A DNA stretch of 64,000 bases. It comes from Verrucomicrobiota bacterium (GTDB taxonomy: Bacteria > Verrucomicrobiota > Verrucomicrobiia > Verrucomicrobiales > DEV007). The DNA is taken from NCBI GenBank assembly GCA_020630975.1, contig JAHDID010000006.1:27182-91181 (forward strand), read 5' to 3'. Positions 36,041-44,114 of the stretch are shown piece by piece. The notes under the pieces were generated by a model. It was not told the DNA's origin. It was given only the letters and a program-made list of their open reading frames with translations, and did not search any database. Positions within the stretch are counted from its first letter, which is position 1. Each line of letters opens with the position of its first letter. A program made the translations under genes and the position numbers.

Positions 36041-36068
36041 TAAGGGCCACAAAAAACTGTGGCCCTTA
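36041..36068 (-). terminator. Strong hairpin between FG-GAP gene and the nonulosonate block
   Basis: Eleven-base perfect arms, TAAGGGCCACA and TGTGGCCCTTA, enclose a six-base loop. On the minus strand the stem is followed by ATTGCGTTTTT. It sits 18 bases after the FG-GAP gene stop and 19 bases before the chosen oxidoreductase ATG, so it can end or attenuate transcription inside the locus. Confidence 0.65.
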
Positions 36069-36085
36069 ATCAAATCCACGTAACC

Positions 36086-38470
36086 CTACTGCTGGAGCGA
36101 ACGACTATTGCGCAGAACCTGACTTCCAGTAGGCTGAGAGGAACTTATCCCCCCACCATCAACCTTATCTTCAAAACTCTTACCCATCTGCCATAGAAAT
36201 ACCGCACCGCTATGTATATTGTTGAAAGCTACGTCTAGGTCGGAATCCCCATCCCAATCACCGAAACCAACTACTCTCCAGCTATTTCCTATTAACTGTG
36301 TTCCCAGAACACCACTTGCAAGAACACTCTTGTCAGACTTCAGATACCACACAAACTTGGAACCACTATGTACACTCTGCCAAAACACATCCACGTTTCC
36401 GTCGCCATTGAAATCGTTAATACCAATCAATATCCAGGATGTATCCGCTACCTGAACTGGAAGTAGAGTGGTTCCTTGAACAAGGTATGTCGAACTAACG
36501 GAGTCAAAAGAGCCAATTTGCCATATCGCCGCATTCCCCGTTTGCGAATTTCTGAAAATCATCTCCTTCTTAAAGACACCAGCCAACTCCCATTCTAAAG
36601 AAGGTGCGCCAGCAAGAGTCCCGACGCCTGTGCCTTTTCGAGAATTCCCGTTCATCGGCCAAATATGAACCGAACCGTCTACCTCATTACGAAGAACTAA
36701 ATCAGCCTTCATATCACCATCGAAATCACTACTACCAACAACCTTCAAATTCTGTCCCACAGCGTCACTATTAGTCGAACTGCTCTCAACTGCCGCAAAC
36801 TGCGTTCTACTGAGGTGCTGAAACGTAATCAAACCAGTATCATCTTGCAGAACAAGATCGTCTACTCCCCTACTAGTGAACTCACTGTGCCCGCTTACCA
36901 TCCCATAATCAGGCCTCGTATTGCGAACATACTGACTGAGTCTTGGCTGGGCAGATGCTAAACCACTTCCCTCCACCACATTTTCAAAGCTCGGACCCAT
37001 TTGCCAAAGGAATACGCGCTCATCATAGATGTTTTGAAATGTCATGTCTAAATCGCCATCCCCATCGAAATCACCAAAGGCCTGAACATGCCAAGAGTTA
37101 CCAGCCAACTGGGTCCCTAGAACCCCACTAGCAATCACACTCTTATCGGGCCGGAGATACCATACAAACTTGCTGCCCGTCTGCACATTCTGCCAGAAAA
37201 TGTCAGCATTCCCATCTGCGTTAAAATCGTTCATCCCGATCTGAAGCCAATTCAAGTCTGTAACCTGAACAGGCAGGGATAAAGTTGCGCTCACAGGATA
37301 GGAGTCCGAGACACTATTGTAGGAACCAATCGTCCAAACCTCGGACTGCCCTGTTATCCTATTCCTGAATAGAATCTCGTTCTTGAACACCCCAGAAACC
37401 TGCCACTCTAACGTCGGAGAGGTTTCAAGAACGCCGGAACCCTCTAATTTTGTACTTGAACCGCTTAGCGACCATACGACCACATCGCCGCTAGAAGTAT
37501 CCCTGAGCACAAGGTCAACATGACCATCCGAATCAAAGTCACTATGCCCAACAACCTCTAAACTTGAGCCAACCGCATCAGTTAGCACGGATTGACTTTT
37601 CACATTACCAAAGGCTCCTCCACCCATATGCCAAAAAACAATTTCACCCGTGCTATCCTGAAGCACCAAATCATCAACCCCATCGAAATCCATATCGCCT
37701 TCCGATATGCTCAAAGAAGCTTGAAACGGAGCGACAGAAGCCACATCGCCACTACTTTTGATAGCCTGAACCCAATAATAGAATGTAAACCCTCCGCTAG
37801 AAATTGCACCTGTATCCGAGTAGGAGGTCCCGTTCACCGTGCCCAACAGCGAAGCATCGCCAAACGAATTAGTTGAAGACCTATAAACTCGATACCCAGT
37901 AGCACCAGCCGCTTCGCTCCACTCAACAAGCATCTCACCGCCCTGCTGTGCCTGAACAGATGTTATTTCGGGCGTGTTAGATACGTAGTTCAGTGATGCA
38001 TGAAGAGGGCTATCGGTCGATGTTGAAACAACCCCAGCTACAATAGGGGAAATGCTCACATCTGACGGCTGCCTAAGCAAAACACGTGAAGATACAGCTA
38101 TAACTTCAGAACCAGCTGCTGCATTAGAGGAATTCACCCACTGAGACCCGTCGAAAGTAAAGGATGGAGAGTTACTAAAATCCAAATTCCCACCAGACTC
38201 CTGCATTATATAAACAACAGTTCCCACCTGCCCCCCATTGTTTACCGTTACGCCTGCCCCCGCAGGAAAAAGCTCATCTAGGGTCCACCCACCGGATGGG
38301 GACTCAAAGGGTATGGGATCAAAGCGTGCCAAGTCATCGACAGCGACATTATCTCCGGCACTAGGAACAACAACCCTTTGATACCCTACGACCTGCTGAC
38401 CAAGAGCTGAGACCCCTCCGAAAATAATCGTTAAAAATATTATTAAAAACCCAGTCGGTGCAATTTTCAT
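36086..38470 (-). CDS. Secreted FG-GAP/VCBS repeat protein with Fn3-like domain
   Basis: A 794-aa exported protein from ATG 38470, giving a clean signal peptide (MKIAPTGFLIIFLTIIFGG, cleavage near ALGQ). After an N-terminal beta-rich region there is an Fn3-like domain (ITSVQAQQGGEMLVEWSEA, then GYRVYRSS). The rest is eight repeats of about 60 residues with Ca-binding D-x-D-x-DG cores (MDFDGVDDLVLQD, FNADGNADIFWQN, FDGDGDLDMTF) ending in a W-containing strand. They are arranged as two blocks of four that are close copies of each other. This should be a beta-propeller-like, calcium-stabilised surface or periplasmic binder. No membrane anchor is visible at the C-terminus, and no enzyme motif is seen. 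Confidence 0.82.
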   Translation of the reverse strand: MKIAPTGFLIIFLTIIFGGVSALGQQVVGYQRVVVPSAGDNVAVDDLARFDPIPFESPSGGWTLDELFPAGAGVTVNNGGQVGTVVYIMQESGGNLDFSNSPSFTFDGSQWVNSSNAAAGSEVIAVSSRVLLRQPSDVSISPIVAGVVSTSTDSPLHASLNYVSNTPEITSVQAQQGGEMLVEWSEAAGATGYRVYRSSTNSFGDASLLGTVNGTSYSDTGAISSGGFTFYYWVQAIKSSGDVASVAPFQASLSISEGDMDFDGVDDLVLQDSTGEIVFWHMGGGAFGNVKSQSVLTDAVGSSLEVVGHSDFDSDGHVDLVLRDTSSGDVVVWSLSGSSTKLEGSGVLETSPTLEWQVSGVFKNEILFRNRITGQSEVWTIGSYNSVSDSYPVSATLSLPVQVTDLNWLQIGMNDFNADGNADIFWQNVQTGSKFVWYLRPDKSVIASGVLGTQLAGNSWHVQAFGDFDGDGDLDMTFQNIYDERVFLWQMGPSFENVVEGSGLASAQPRLSQYVRNTRPDYGMVSGHSEFTSRGVDDLVLQDDTGLITFQHLSRTQFAAVESSSTNSDAVGQNLKVVGSSDFDGDMKADLVLRNEVDGSVHIWPMNGNSRKGTGVGTLAGAPSLEWELAGVFKKEMIFRNSQTGNAAIWQIGSFDSVSSTYLVQGTTLLPVQVADTSWILIGINDFNGDGNVDVFWQSVHSGSKFVWYLKSDKSVLASGVLGTQLIGNSWRVVGFGDWDGDSDLDVAFNNIHSGAVFLWQMGKSFEDKVDGGGISSSQPTGSQVLRNSRSLQQ

Positions 38471-38539
38471 GCCTCTAAAATAGTTCTGATTTCTTTCAAC
38501 AAGATTAAGAATCTTGCGGTGATGCACTCAAAAATCTCT

Positions 38540-39553
38540 CTAAACGCAGTTAACCGATGAAATCCACCTCAAAAATCCAATTGCTAAACAAGAAAAAATA
38601 GAGGCAAACACGGAAAGAAACCCTGGGATCAGAAAAAGGTTAACTCCAAGGTTATTCAGAGCCTTTTCGGGTGGATCAGCCGATCTTACTTTATCTAAGC
38701 CAGCTATCGGCAACTCCTTCTCAGCCTCAAGCCCCTCTAGCTTCGAGGCTATTTCCGAATCAAAGTCTAAAAGCGCTTTAAAACCCGTTATTAATTGAAG
38801 ATACTCGACATCAGATTCAAGCATTCGCTTCTTCAATCCATCGCCCCCACCACCACTCACGATCAATTGATGCCCCGACTCCGTAAGATCGTCAACAGGG
38901 ACCAACACTGGGTTATCCCCCACATAATCTGAAAGTTGATTCTTCGCCTCTGCGACTTTGTTCTGACTCGACTTTAACCTTAGAGTCGTAGCTTCGATCT
39001 CTCTATCAAGCCTTTCATCTCGTTTGCCCTTAACATACGAGATGACGCGATCTCCGACAAAGTTGGCCAAATCAGCTGCGAATATCGGATCAGGCAAAGT
39101 TGCAGATATCGATACCATATCTGAATTAGGGCTAGCATTTATTGCTAAAACAGATTTTTCATCACCGAAACTTAATAGACGCTCAACTGAACACCCTCTT
39201 TCTTCAGAATAACCCAAAAGGTACTTAGCACTTTTATTTGGCAGACCGGGCATTAACGCTTGGCTAAAATCATCTGATCGAACCATCGCTAGGCATACTT
39301 CTTGAGGCACACCTCCTTCCGGAGCCACCTTTGGCACCAGATACTGTGACGAAGCATGGTACACAGGTGAAACAAAAAAGAATAAATAACAAAATGACAA
39401 CAACCCAGCAACCCCGCCTAGGCAGATACTTACTTTCCAATTGCGTTTAAAAATTCGAACTAATTCAATCAGACCAAATTCTGACCTCTGGCTTTCCCCT
39501 ATAACCTCTTCTAATAAAATTTTTAATTCAGATCTAGAAATACTATCAGACAT
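38540..39553 (-). CDS. Wzz-type chain-length determinant protein
   Basis: A 337-aa protein with the Wzz topology: an N-terminal cytoplasmic stretch (IELVRIFKRNWK), a first membrane helix near 35-55, a large periplasmic region with coiled-coil content (EIEATTLRLKSSQNKVAEAKNQ), and a second helix near 310-330 (FLIPGFLSVFASIFSCLAIG). Such proteins control modal length of Wzy-made O-antigen or capsule. There is no cytoplasmic BY-kinase domain, so this is the O-antigen rather than the Wzc type. It lies ten bases after the rfbA stop and precedes the FG-GAP gene. Confidence 0.85.
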   Translation of the reverse strand: MSDSISRSELKILLEEVIGESQRSEFGLIELVRIFKRNWKVSICLGGVAGLLSFCYLFFFVSPVYHASSQYLVPKVAPEGGVPQEVCLAMVRSDDFSQALMPGLPNKSAKYLLGYSEERGCSVERLLSFGDEKSVLAINASPNSDMVSISATLPDPIFAADLANFVGDRVISYVKGKRDERLDREIEATTLRLKSSQNKVAEAKNQLSDYVGDNPVLVPVDDLTESGHQLIVSGGGGDGLKKRMLESDVEYLQLITGFKALLDFDSEIASKLEGLEAEKELPIAGLDKVRSADPPEKALNNLGVNLFLIPGFLSVFASIFSCLAIGFLRWISSVNCV

Positions 39554-39562
39554 AAGATGATA

Positions 39563-40441
39563 TTAATTTACTTCTAATAATTGTTTCAAATACTGTGAAT
39601 AGGCGCTTTCCCCCAAACAACCTATCCTTGAAATGAGCTCATCAACACTCAACCAACCCTGTTCATAGCCAATCTCCTCAAGGCAGGCAATATAAAGCCC
39701 CTGTCTGCGCTGAATGGTAGCTACAAAATCTGATGCGTCGAGGAGTGAGTCGTGTGTTCCAGTGTCTAACCAAGCAAAACCACGACTTAGAATTTCGACA
39801 TGTAGGTCACCACTCTGAAGGTAGACGTCGTTGATACTGGTAATCTCTAGTTCACCTCGGGGCGATAGCTCAATTGATTTAGCAATTTTGACGACCTCGT
39901 TTTCATAGAAATAGAGACCGGTGACCGCTAGATTGGACTTGGGATGCTCTGGCTTTTCTTCGATGCTGATCGCTTTGCCCGTTTCGTCATCAATCTCGAT
40001 AATCCCATATCTTCGGGCATCTTTGACCTGGTAACCGAAGACTGTAGCGCCTTGCACTGCTGAACTAGCTCGATCTAGCATACAAGTGAATCCCTGGCCA
40101 TAGAAAATATTGTCGCCCAACACTAACGCGACTGAATCTGAACCTATGAAATCTTCGCCAATGATGAAAGCTTGAGCCAAGCCATCTGGTGCTGGCTGCT
40201 CAGCGTAACTAAATTCGACACCAAACTGGGAACCATCACCAAGAAGCCGCCGAAAGCCAGGAAGGTCGTTAGGAGTTGAGATGATGAGGATCTCACGAAT
40301 TCCAGCCAACATAAGAACCGAGATCGGGTAGTAGACCATCGGCTTGTCGTAGATGGGCAACAGCTGCTTTGACACGCCAAGTGTAATCGGGTGCAGTCGG
40401 CTACCGGTGCCGCCAGCTAGCACGATGCCTTTACGCGCCAT
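39563..40441 (-). CDS. rfbA: Glucose-1-phosphate thymidylyltransferase
   Basis: A 292-aa enzyme read from ATG 40441, which gives [20 protein letters not shown], the signature N-terminus; the longer frame to 40519 adds unrelated residues. The sugar-1-phosphate site [16 protein letters not shown] and the catalytic metal-binding LGDNIFYG are intact. It makes dTDP-glucose, the first step to dTDP-L-rhamnose. The other three rhamnose genes lie upstream in the order rfbD, rfbB, rfbC, but a 636-base non-coding gap with a candidate structured RNA separates rfbC from rfbA. Confidence 0.93.
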   Translation of the reverse strand: MARKGIVLAGGTGSRLHPITLGVSKQLLPIYDKPMVYYPISVLMLAGIREILIISTPNDLPGFRRLLGDGSQFGVEFSYAEQPAPDGLAQAFIIGEDFIGSDSVALVLGDNIFYGQGFTCMLDRASSAVQGATVFGYQVKDARRYGIIEIDDETGKAISIEEKPEHPKSNLAVTGLYFYENEVVKIAKSIELSPRGELEITSINDVYLQSGDLHVEILSRGFAWLDTGTHDSLLDASDFVATIQRRQGLYIACLEEIGYEQGWLSVDELISRIGCLGESAYSQYLKQLLEVN

Positions 40442-40572
40442 AGGCACGGTTGTTTTTTGCTTTGTCGTTGGACATTTTATGTAGTGCCTGCGGCAATGTC
40501 GAAAAGTTTTTCTTCGCAAGAAGCATTTTTAGTTCGTCTCGTGACGAAATAAGAGGAAGGGCACCGCACCTG

Positions 40573-40612
40573 TAACTATCTCTACGGTAAAGTGACTATC
40601 TCTATGGTAAAG
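40573..40612. repeat. 20-base direct tandem repeat, two copies
   Basis: Two adjoining 20-base units share ACTATCTCTA and GGTAAAG and differ at two positions. They lie about 130 bases upstream of the rfbA start. A regulatory role is possible but not shown. Confidence 0.6.
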
Positions 40613-40834
40613 CAGGAAGGCGATTAACATGTGAATTCTGAAAAGTGAAGAACGCAAACGCTTACTTCTTCACCACGGCTTCGGCGAAACGGGACGGCTG
40701 AAACTGGTCGGAACCCTTAGCCAAGGACAGAGGAATTATTAGGCCGAGAGATTCATCACAGATAAGGTTTTTTCAAAAGGCTCTGCTCATTAATTACCTT
40801 TGGAGGGGAAACTCGGGTAAACTGCTAAGAGCAA

Positions 40835-40933
40835 AAAAATGTGTGGCGGGCTGATGAACTGGTGCCAGTCCAGCTAGGGATTAACCCAATTTACCAAAGA
40901 CCACTCGGGACACGTCAACGACCCGCCACACGA
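40835..40933 (-). ncRNA. Candidate structured RNA or attenuator upstream of rfbA
   Basis: Ten-base perfect arms GTGTGGCGGG (40843-40852) and CCCGCCACAC (40924-40933) enclose 71 bases that contain two smaller hairpin-capable motifs, GGGATTAACCC and ACTGGTGCCAGT. On the minus strand the closing arm is followed by A then seven T. This is what an intrinsic terminator with a folded loop, or a leader RNA with a multi-branch fold, would look like in the transcript running from rfbC to rfbA. I do not recognise a known riboswitch core. A small mobile element with terminal inverted repeats is the main alternative. Confidence 0.4.
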
Positions 40934-41055
40934 AAAGGATCTTAGGCGATCGTTTGAAAAACTTCAAGAAGAAATTATAAATTTATCATTATTTAGCGAG
41001 AGGGAGCTTTGAGGTTTAAGCGTCCTCCTTCTTCAAGGCTGCTGCGGACTTTATC

Positions 41056-41081
41056 GGCGGAAGATTTAGATCTTCTGCTAC
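41056..41081 (-). repeat. REP-like GTAG palindrome 1
   Basis: A palindrome with arms like GGCGGAAGAT and ATCTTCTGC, ending CTAC on the plus strand (GTAG at its 5' end on the minus strand). Its GTAG supplies the TAG stop codon of rfbC. Confidence 0.65.
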
Positions 41082-41614
41082 TTGAGGTCGCTGAGAAGTG
41101 AGCCGGCTTTGTCTTTTTCTGAAAGTAGAGGCTCTTCTTTGAGGGGCCAGTCGATGGCGACTTGGGGATCGTTCCATAGGAGGCAGCCTTCGTCTGTGGG
41201 ATCGTAGTAATCAGTACACTTGTACTCGAAGTCGGCTATGTCAGAGAGAACTTGAAAGCCGTGGGCATAGCCGGGTGGAACCCAGATTTGATGCTTATTC
41301 TCTGCACTTATGCGAAAGCCATCCCATTGACCGAAGGTGTCTGAGTTGGGATTAATATCGACGATGGCGTCAAACACCTCCCCTACTACGCAGCGAACTA
41401 ACTTCCCTTGGGGGTGGTTGATTTGAAAATGGAGCCCTCTCAGTCCCCCCTTTTTAGAGCGAGAGTGGTTATCTTGGACAAAGTCGAAATGGATATCCGC
41501 TTGTTCCCGGTAGCGAAAGGCTTGGAATGTTTCAAGAAAGAAGCCTCGATCATCGTTGAAGACCTTTGGCTTGATGAGCTTTACGCCGGCTAGCTTGCTG
41601 TCTATTACTTCCAT
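41078..41614 (-). CDS. rfbC: dTDP-4-dehydrorhamnose 3,5-epimerase
   Basis: A 178-aa cupin enzyme starting at MEVIDSKLAGVKLI (ATG 41614); an upstream in-frame start at 41656 adds fourteen residues not typical of the family. Signature stretches include FNDDRGFFLETF, the catalytic-histidine region GGLRGLHFQINHPQGKLVRC and WVPPGYAHGFQVLSD. It performs the double epimerisation before RfbD reduction. The last residues (LLSDLK) and the stop codon run into a REP-like palindrome, so the natural end of the gene may have been altered by that element. Confidence 0.92.
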   Translation of the reverse strand: MEVIDSKLAGVKLIKPKVFNDDRGFFLETFQAFRYREQADIHFDFVQDNHSRSKKGGLRGLHFQINHPQGKLVRCVVGEVFDAIVDINPNSDTFGQWDGFRISAENKHQIWVPPGYAHGFQVLSDIADFEYKCTDYYDPTDEGCLLWNDPQVAIDWPLKEEPLLSEKDKAGSLLSDLK

Positions 41615-41732
41615 GAATGAGAGAAGGGTAATCTGATTCACAGATGGCTTTTTCACTTCGCCGAGGCTTGGCCGGTCGAAGGACTGAACTCAGAGATTGG
41701 GCAGATTCCCCCCGCCCCCCAAAAATTCGCGA

Positions 41733-42797
41733 TCAAGCTCCAAGGCGTGATAGTTTGTAGGAACCGTCTAGGATTGATTCCCACCAAGGCTTGTTGGCTA
41801 GGTACCATTCCACAGTCTTACGGAGACCGGTTTCGAAGGTCTCTTCTGGGGTCCAACCTAGCTCTTTCTCGATCTTGGAGGCGTCGATGGCGTAGCGAAC
41901 GTCGTGGCCGGGGCGGTCTTTGACAAAGGTGATTAGGTCTTTGTAGGTAGCCTCGATATGATCATTGTCTCCGCTGGGTGCTAGCTCCTCTAGTAGCTCA
42001 CAAATGGTGTGAACCACTTCTAAGTTCTTTTTCTCGTTGTGCCCGCCAATATTGTAGGTCTCACCATCTTGGCCCTCTTTGAAGACTTTGATCAGCGCTC
42101 TGGCATGGTCATCGACGTAGAGCCAGTCACGGATTTGGTTGCCGTCGCCGTAGACAGGTAATGGCTTGCCATGAAGGGCATTGAGAATCATGTGCGGGAT
42201 GAGCTTCTCAGGAAAGTGTCTTGGGCCGTAGTTGTTGGAACAATTGGTGAGTACAAAGTTCAGCCCGAACGTGCGGCCCCAAGCTCTAACCAGATGATCG
42301 GAAGCCGCTTTGGACGCTGAATAGGGTGAGCTAGGGTCGTAGGAAGTGTCTTCGGTGAAGAGATCGTCGGTGCCCTCTAAGTCTCCGTAGACTTCGTCTG
42401 TGCTGATGTGGTGGAATCTAAATGGTTCGTGGTTGTTTGTGCTTTGTTGTTTGTCACAATGAGTGCGGCTGGCTTCGAGAAGGGTGTAGGTGCCAGTAAT
42501 GTTGGTCTCAATGAAGTCGCCTGGTCCGTCGATAGAGCGATCGACGTGAGACTCGGCTGCGAGATGCATAATGCCGTCTGGCTGGTGCTCGCTAAGAATG
42601 GCTGTGATGGCTGCGCGATCGCAAATGTCCGCCTGAACGAAGGTAAAGTGATCGTGATCGGCGGTGTCTTGCAGAGACGCTAGATTGCCTGCGTAGGTAA
42701 GCTTATCCAAGGCTATGACTTGGTCGCCTTGGTTGAGTAGCTCACGAACAACCGCGGATCCTATGAAGCCTGCTGCTCCTGTGACGATAATTTTTAT
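41733..42797 (-). CDS. rfbB: dTDP-glucose 4,6-dehydratase with no canonical start codon
   Basis: The family N-terminus ([19 protein letters not shown], then [15 protein letters not shown]) is encoded in frame, but the codon in the initiator position, 42797-42795, is ATA. I find no ATG, GTG or TTG between it and the upstream stop at 42929-42927. The first usual start codon, a TTG at 42710, would remove the NAD-binding glycine motif. The rest is intact: [27 protein letters not shown] and [21 protein letters not shown] (Y-x3-K), with full length to the C-terminus. It converts dTDP-glucose to the 4-keto-6-deoxy form. A rare start codon, a recent mutation, or a sequence error are all possible. Confidence 0.85.
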   Translation of the reverse strand: MKIIVTGAAGFIGSAVVRELLNQGDQVIALDKLTYAGNLASLQDTADHDHFTFVQADICDRAAITAILSEHQPDGIMHLAAESHVDRSIDGPGDFIETNITGTYTLLEASRTHCDKQQSTNNHEPFRFHHISTDEVYGDLEGTDDLFTEDTSYDPSSPYSASKAASDHLVRAWGRTFGLNFVLTNCSNNYGPRHFPEKLIPHMILNALHGKPLPVYGDGNQIRDWLYVDDHARALIKVFKEGQDGETYNIGGHNEKKNLEVVHTICELLEELAPSGDNDHIEATYKDLITFVKDRPGHDVRYAIDASKIEKELGWTPEETFETGLRKTVEWYLANKPWWESILDGSYKLSRLGA

Positions 42798-42882
42798 AAG
42801 AAAGAGGTGCCTTAGGCAAGGTGGGAAAGTCTCGGCGAAGCGAAAGGTGGTTTTTGTTCGTCGGGTGACGAAGGTAAATTTT

Positions 42883-42908
42883 GGTGGAAGATTGGGATCT
42901 CCCTCTAC
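42883..42908 (-). repeat. REP-like GTAG palindrome 2 (degenerate)
   Basis: It shares the core GAAGATTGGGATCT with the copy at 45938-45963 and ends CTAC, but its right arm (CCCTC) no longer pairs fully. It lies 86 bases upstream of the presumed rfbB initiator. Confidence 0.55.
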
Positions 42909-43008
42909 TTTCAGTTGGGCCTCGCGCTAAGATATAATGCCGCAGAGGGTTGCTCGAAAGGTCGCGGGAGCGAGGAACTGTGCTGCACTTTAGGCGGAAG
43001 GTTGATGC

Positions 43009-43032
43009 TGGAAGATTGGGATCTTCCACTAC
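43009..43032 (-). repeat. REP-like GTAG palindrome 3
   Basis: Arms TGGAAGAT and ATCTTCCA around TGGG, ending CTAC. A partial second copy (GGCGGAAG at 42993-43000) sits just before it. Confidence 0.65.
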
Positions 43033-43168
43033 CTATAAATTTCTCTTCTTTAGCCTGCGTTGTAACGAAGTCGTAAACACCGCATGTAAACGCATCTTTT
43101 CTCGAAGGACGCTTAGACAACGCTGAAACTTTTATTAATCTTTTCCGGGTTACCGTCCCCTGCTTTGA

Positions 43169-44050
43169 TTAGCTTAGGGCTTGTTTGACTGAGATGGGTG
43201 GCGTCAGATTATTGGCTTGGCAGTAGGATTGATACTTAGTCGTGTCAATCTTGGTGAACTGTTGGCGTGGCCTTGGGTCCTTTTTGAGATACTCGACGAC
43301 TGACGTGGCTGTGATATCCGGACTACTGACTCCGTCTATTGCGACCAATGCTTCACCCAAGCTGTGAGGTGTGAAAAACTCAGGGCCGGTAAGGTGAAAA
43401 ATCTCGGCCTCGGGCTTAACTTGGGCGAAAGAAAACAAACCAGATACGATATCGTCGATAAAACTCGGAGTGATCCACTGATCATCGAAGAGAAAGAGTT
43501 TGTCACCGTTGGCCAATTTCTGCCGAATGTTTGCCACTAGGTCCGGACGTATGCCAACTTCTTTTAGATAAGGAAACGCAATACGAGCGATCGTCCAGCC
43601 ACTTTGGCAATCGGCTGTAACGCGCTGCTCGGCGATATACTTGGTCTCGCCATACCATTCGATAGGATTTGGCTCTGCTGTCTCTGAGATCGGATCGGGC
43701 AACTTGCCATCAAAAACAAAGTCGGTGGAAATGTGCACAAGATGAGCGCCATAGTGATTGGCTAGTTTGATGACATTCTCGGTTCCTGTGACATTCAGCT
43801 TGTAGCACAAACTGGACTCATCGCCGGTCTGCGCATGCGCTGCAGACACGTCGGTGTAGGCAGCCAGATGAATGATGGCATCTAAAGAACTGCCAGCAAT
43901 ATCTACTGCCGTCTTTTTCAGAAGAGCCTCGGCATCTAAAATATCGTAACCGTCTGCTAAATCCGCTGAGATGAGGTTCGCCTTATCTCCGAATAGCTGG
44001 AAAAGACGAGTCCCCACTAATCCACGCGAGCCTGTGACTAGGATACTCAT
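43169..44050 (-). CDS. rfbD: dTDP-4-dehydrorhamnose reductase-like SDR
   Basis: A 293-aa protein from ATG 44050 (MSILVTGSRGLVGTRLF). Features of RmlD are present: AIIHLAAYTDVSAAH, HISTDFVFDGKLPDPISE, EWYGETKYIAEQ (Y-x3-K) and a C-terminal PRQQFTKIDTTK. It reduces dTDP-4-keto-L-rhamnose to dTDP-L-rhamnose, and it lies with rfbB, rfbC and rfbA. It is somewhat divergent from enteric RmlD in the substrate-binding middle, so a broader sugar-nucleotide reductase role cannot be excluded. Confidence 0.83.
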   Translation of the reverse strand: MSILVTGSRGLVGTRLFQLFGDKANLISADLADGYDILDAEALLKKTAVDIAGSSLDAIIHLAAYTDVSAAHAQTGDESSLCYKLNVTGTENVIKLANHYGAHLVHISTDFVFDGKLPDPISETAEPNPIEWYGETKYIAEQRVTADCQSGWTIARIAFPYLKEVGIRPDLVANIRQKLANGDKLFLFDDQWITPSFIDDIVSGLFSFAQVKPEAEIFHLTGPEFFTPHSLGEALVAIDGVSSPDITATSVVEYLKKDPRPRQQFTKIDTTKYQSYCQANNLTPPISVKQALS

Positions 44051-44114
44051 TAGGTAACTTTCGCCGTCGCCAAGGCTATGGCGAATAGACAAGGTAAATC
44101 AGAAGAAACCTCCC

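Larger units (their letters stand above)
40442..41077. other. Long non-coding gap between rfbC and rfbA
   Basis: No protein-coding frame is convincing here. The gap holds a 20-base tandem repeat (40573-40612), a candidate structured RNA or attenuator (40835-40933) and a REP-like palindrome (41056-41081). Confidence 0.5.
42798..43168. other. Non-coding gap between rfbD and rfbB with REP-like copies
   Basis: The gap carries two REP-like palindromes (42883-42908 and 43009-43032). No credible protein-coding frame is seen. Confidence 0.45.

Noticed and set aside
36023..36079. Longer start for the Gfo/Idh/MocA gene
   Set aside because: It would run through a perfect terminator-like hairpin and adds residues that do not fit the family N-terminus.
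39563..40519. Longer start of rfbA at 40519
   Set aside because: The extra 26 residues are basic and unlike any RfbA; the ATG at 40441 gives the family start.
40843..40933. Insertion sequence with terminal inverted repeats
   Set aside because: There is no transposase frame and no target-site duplication; kept only as an alternative for the RNA candidate.
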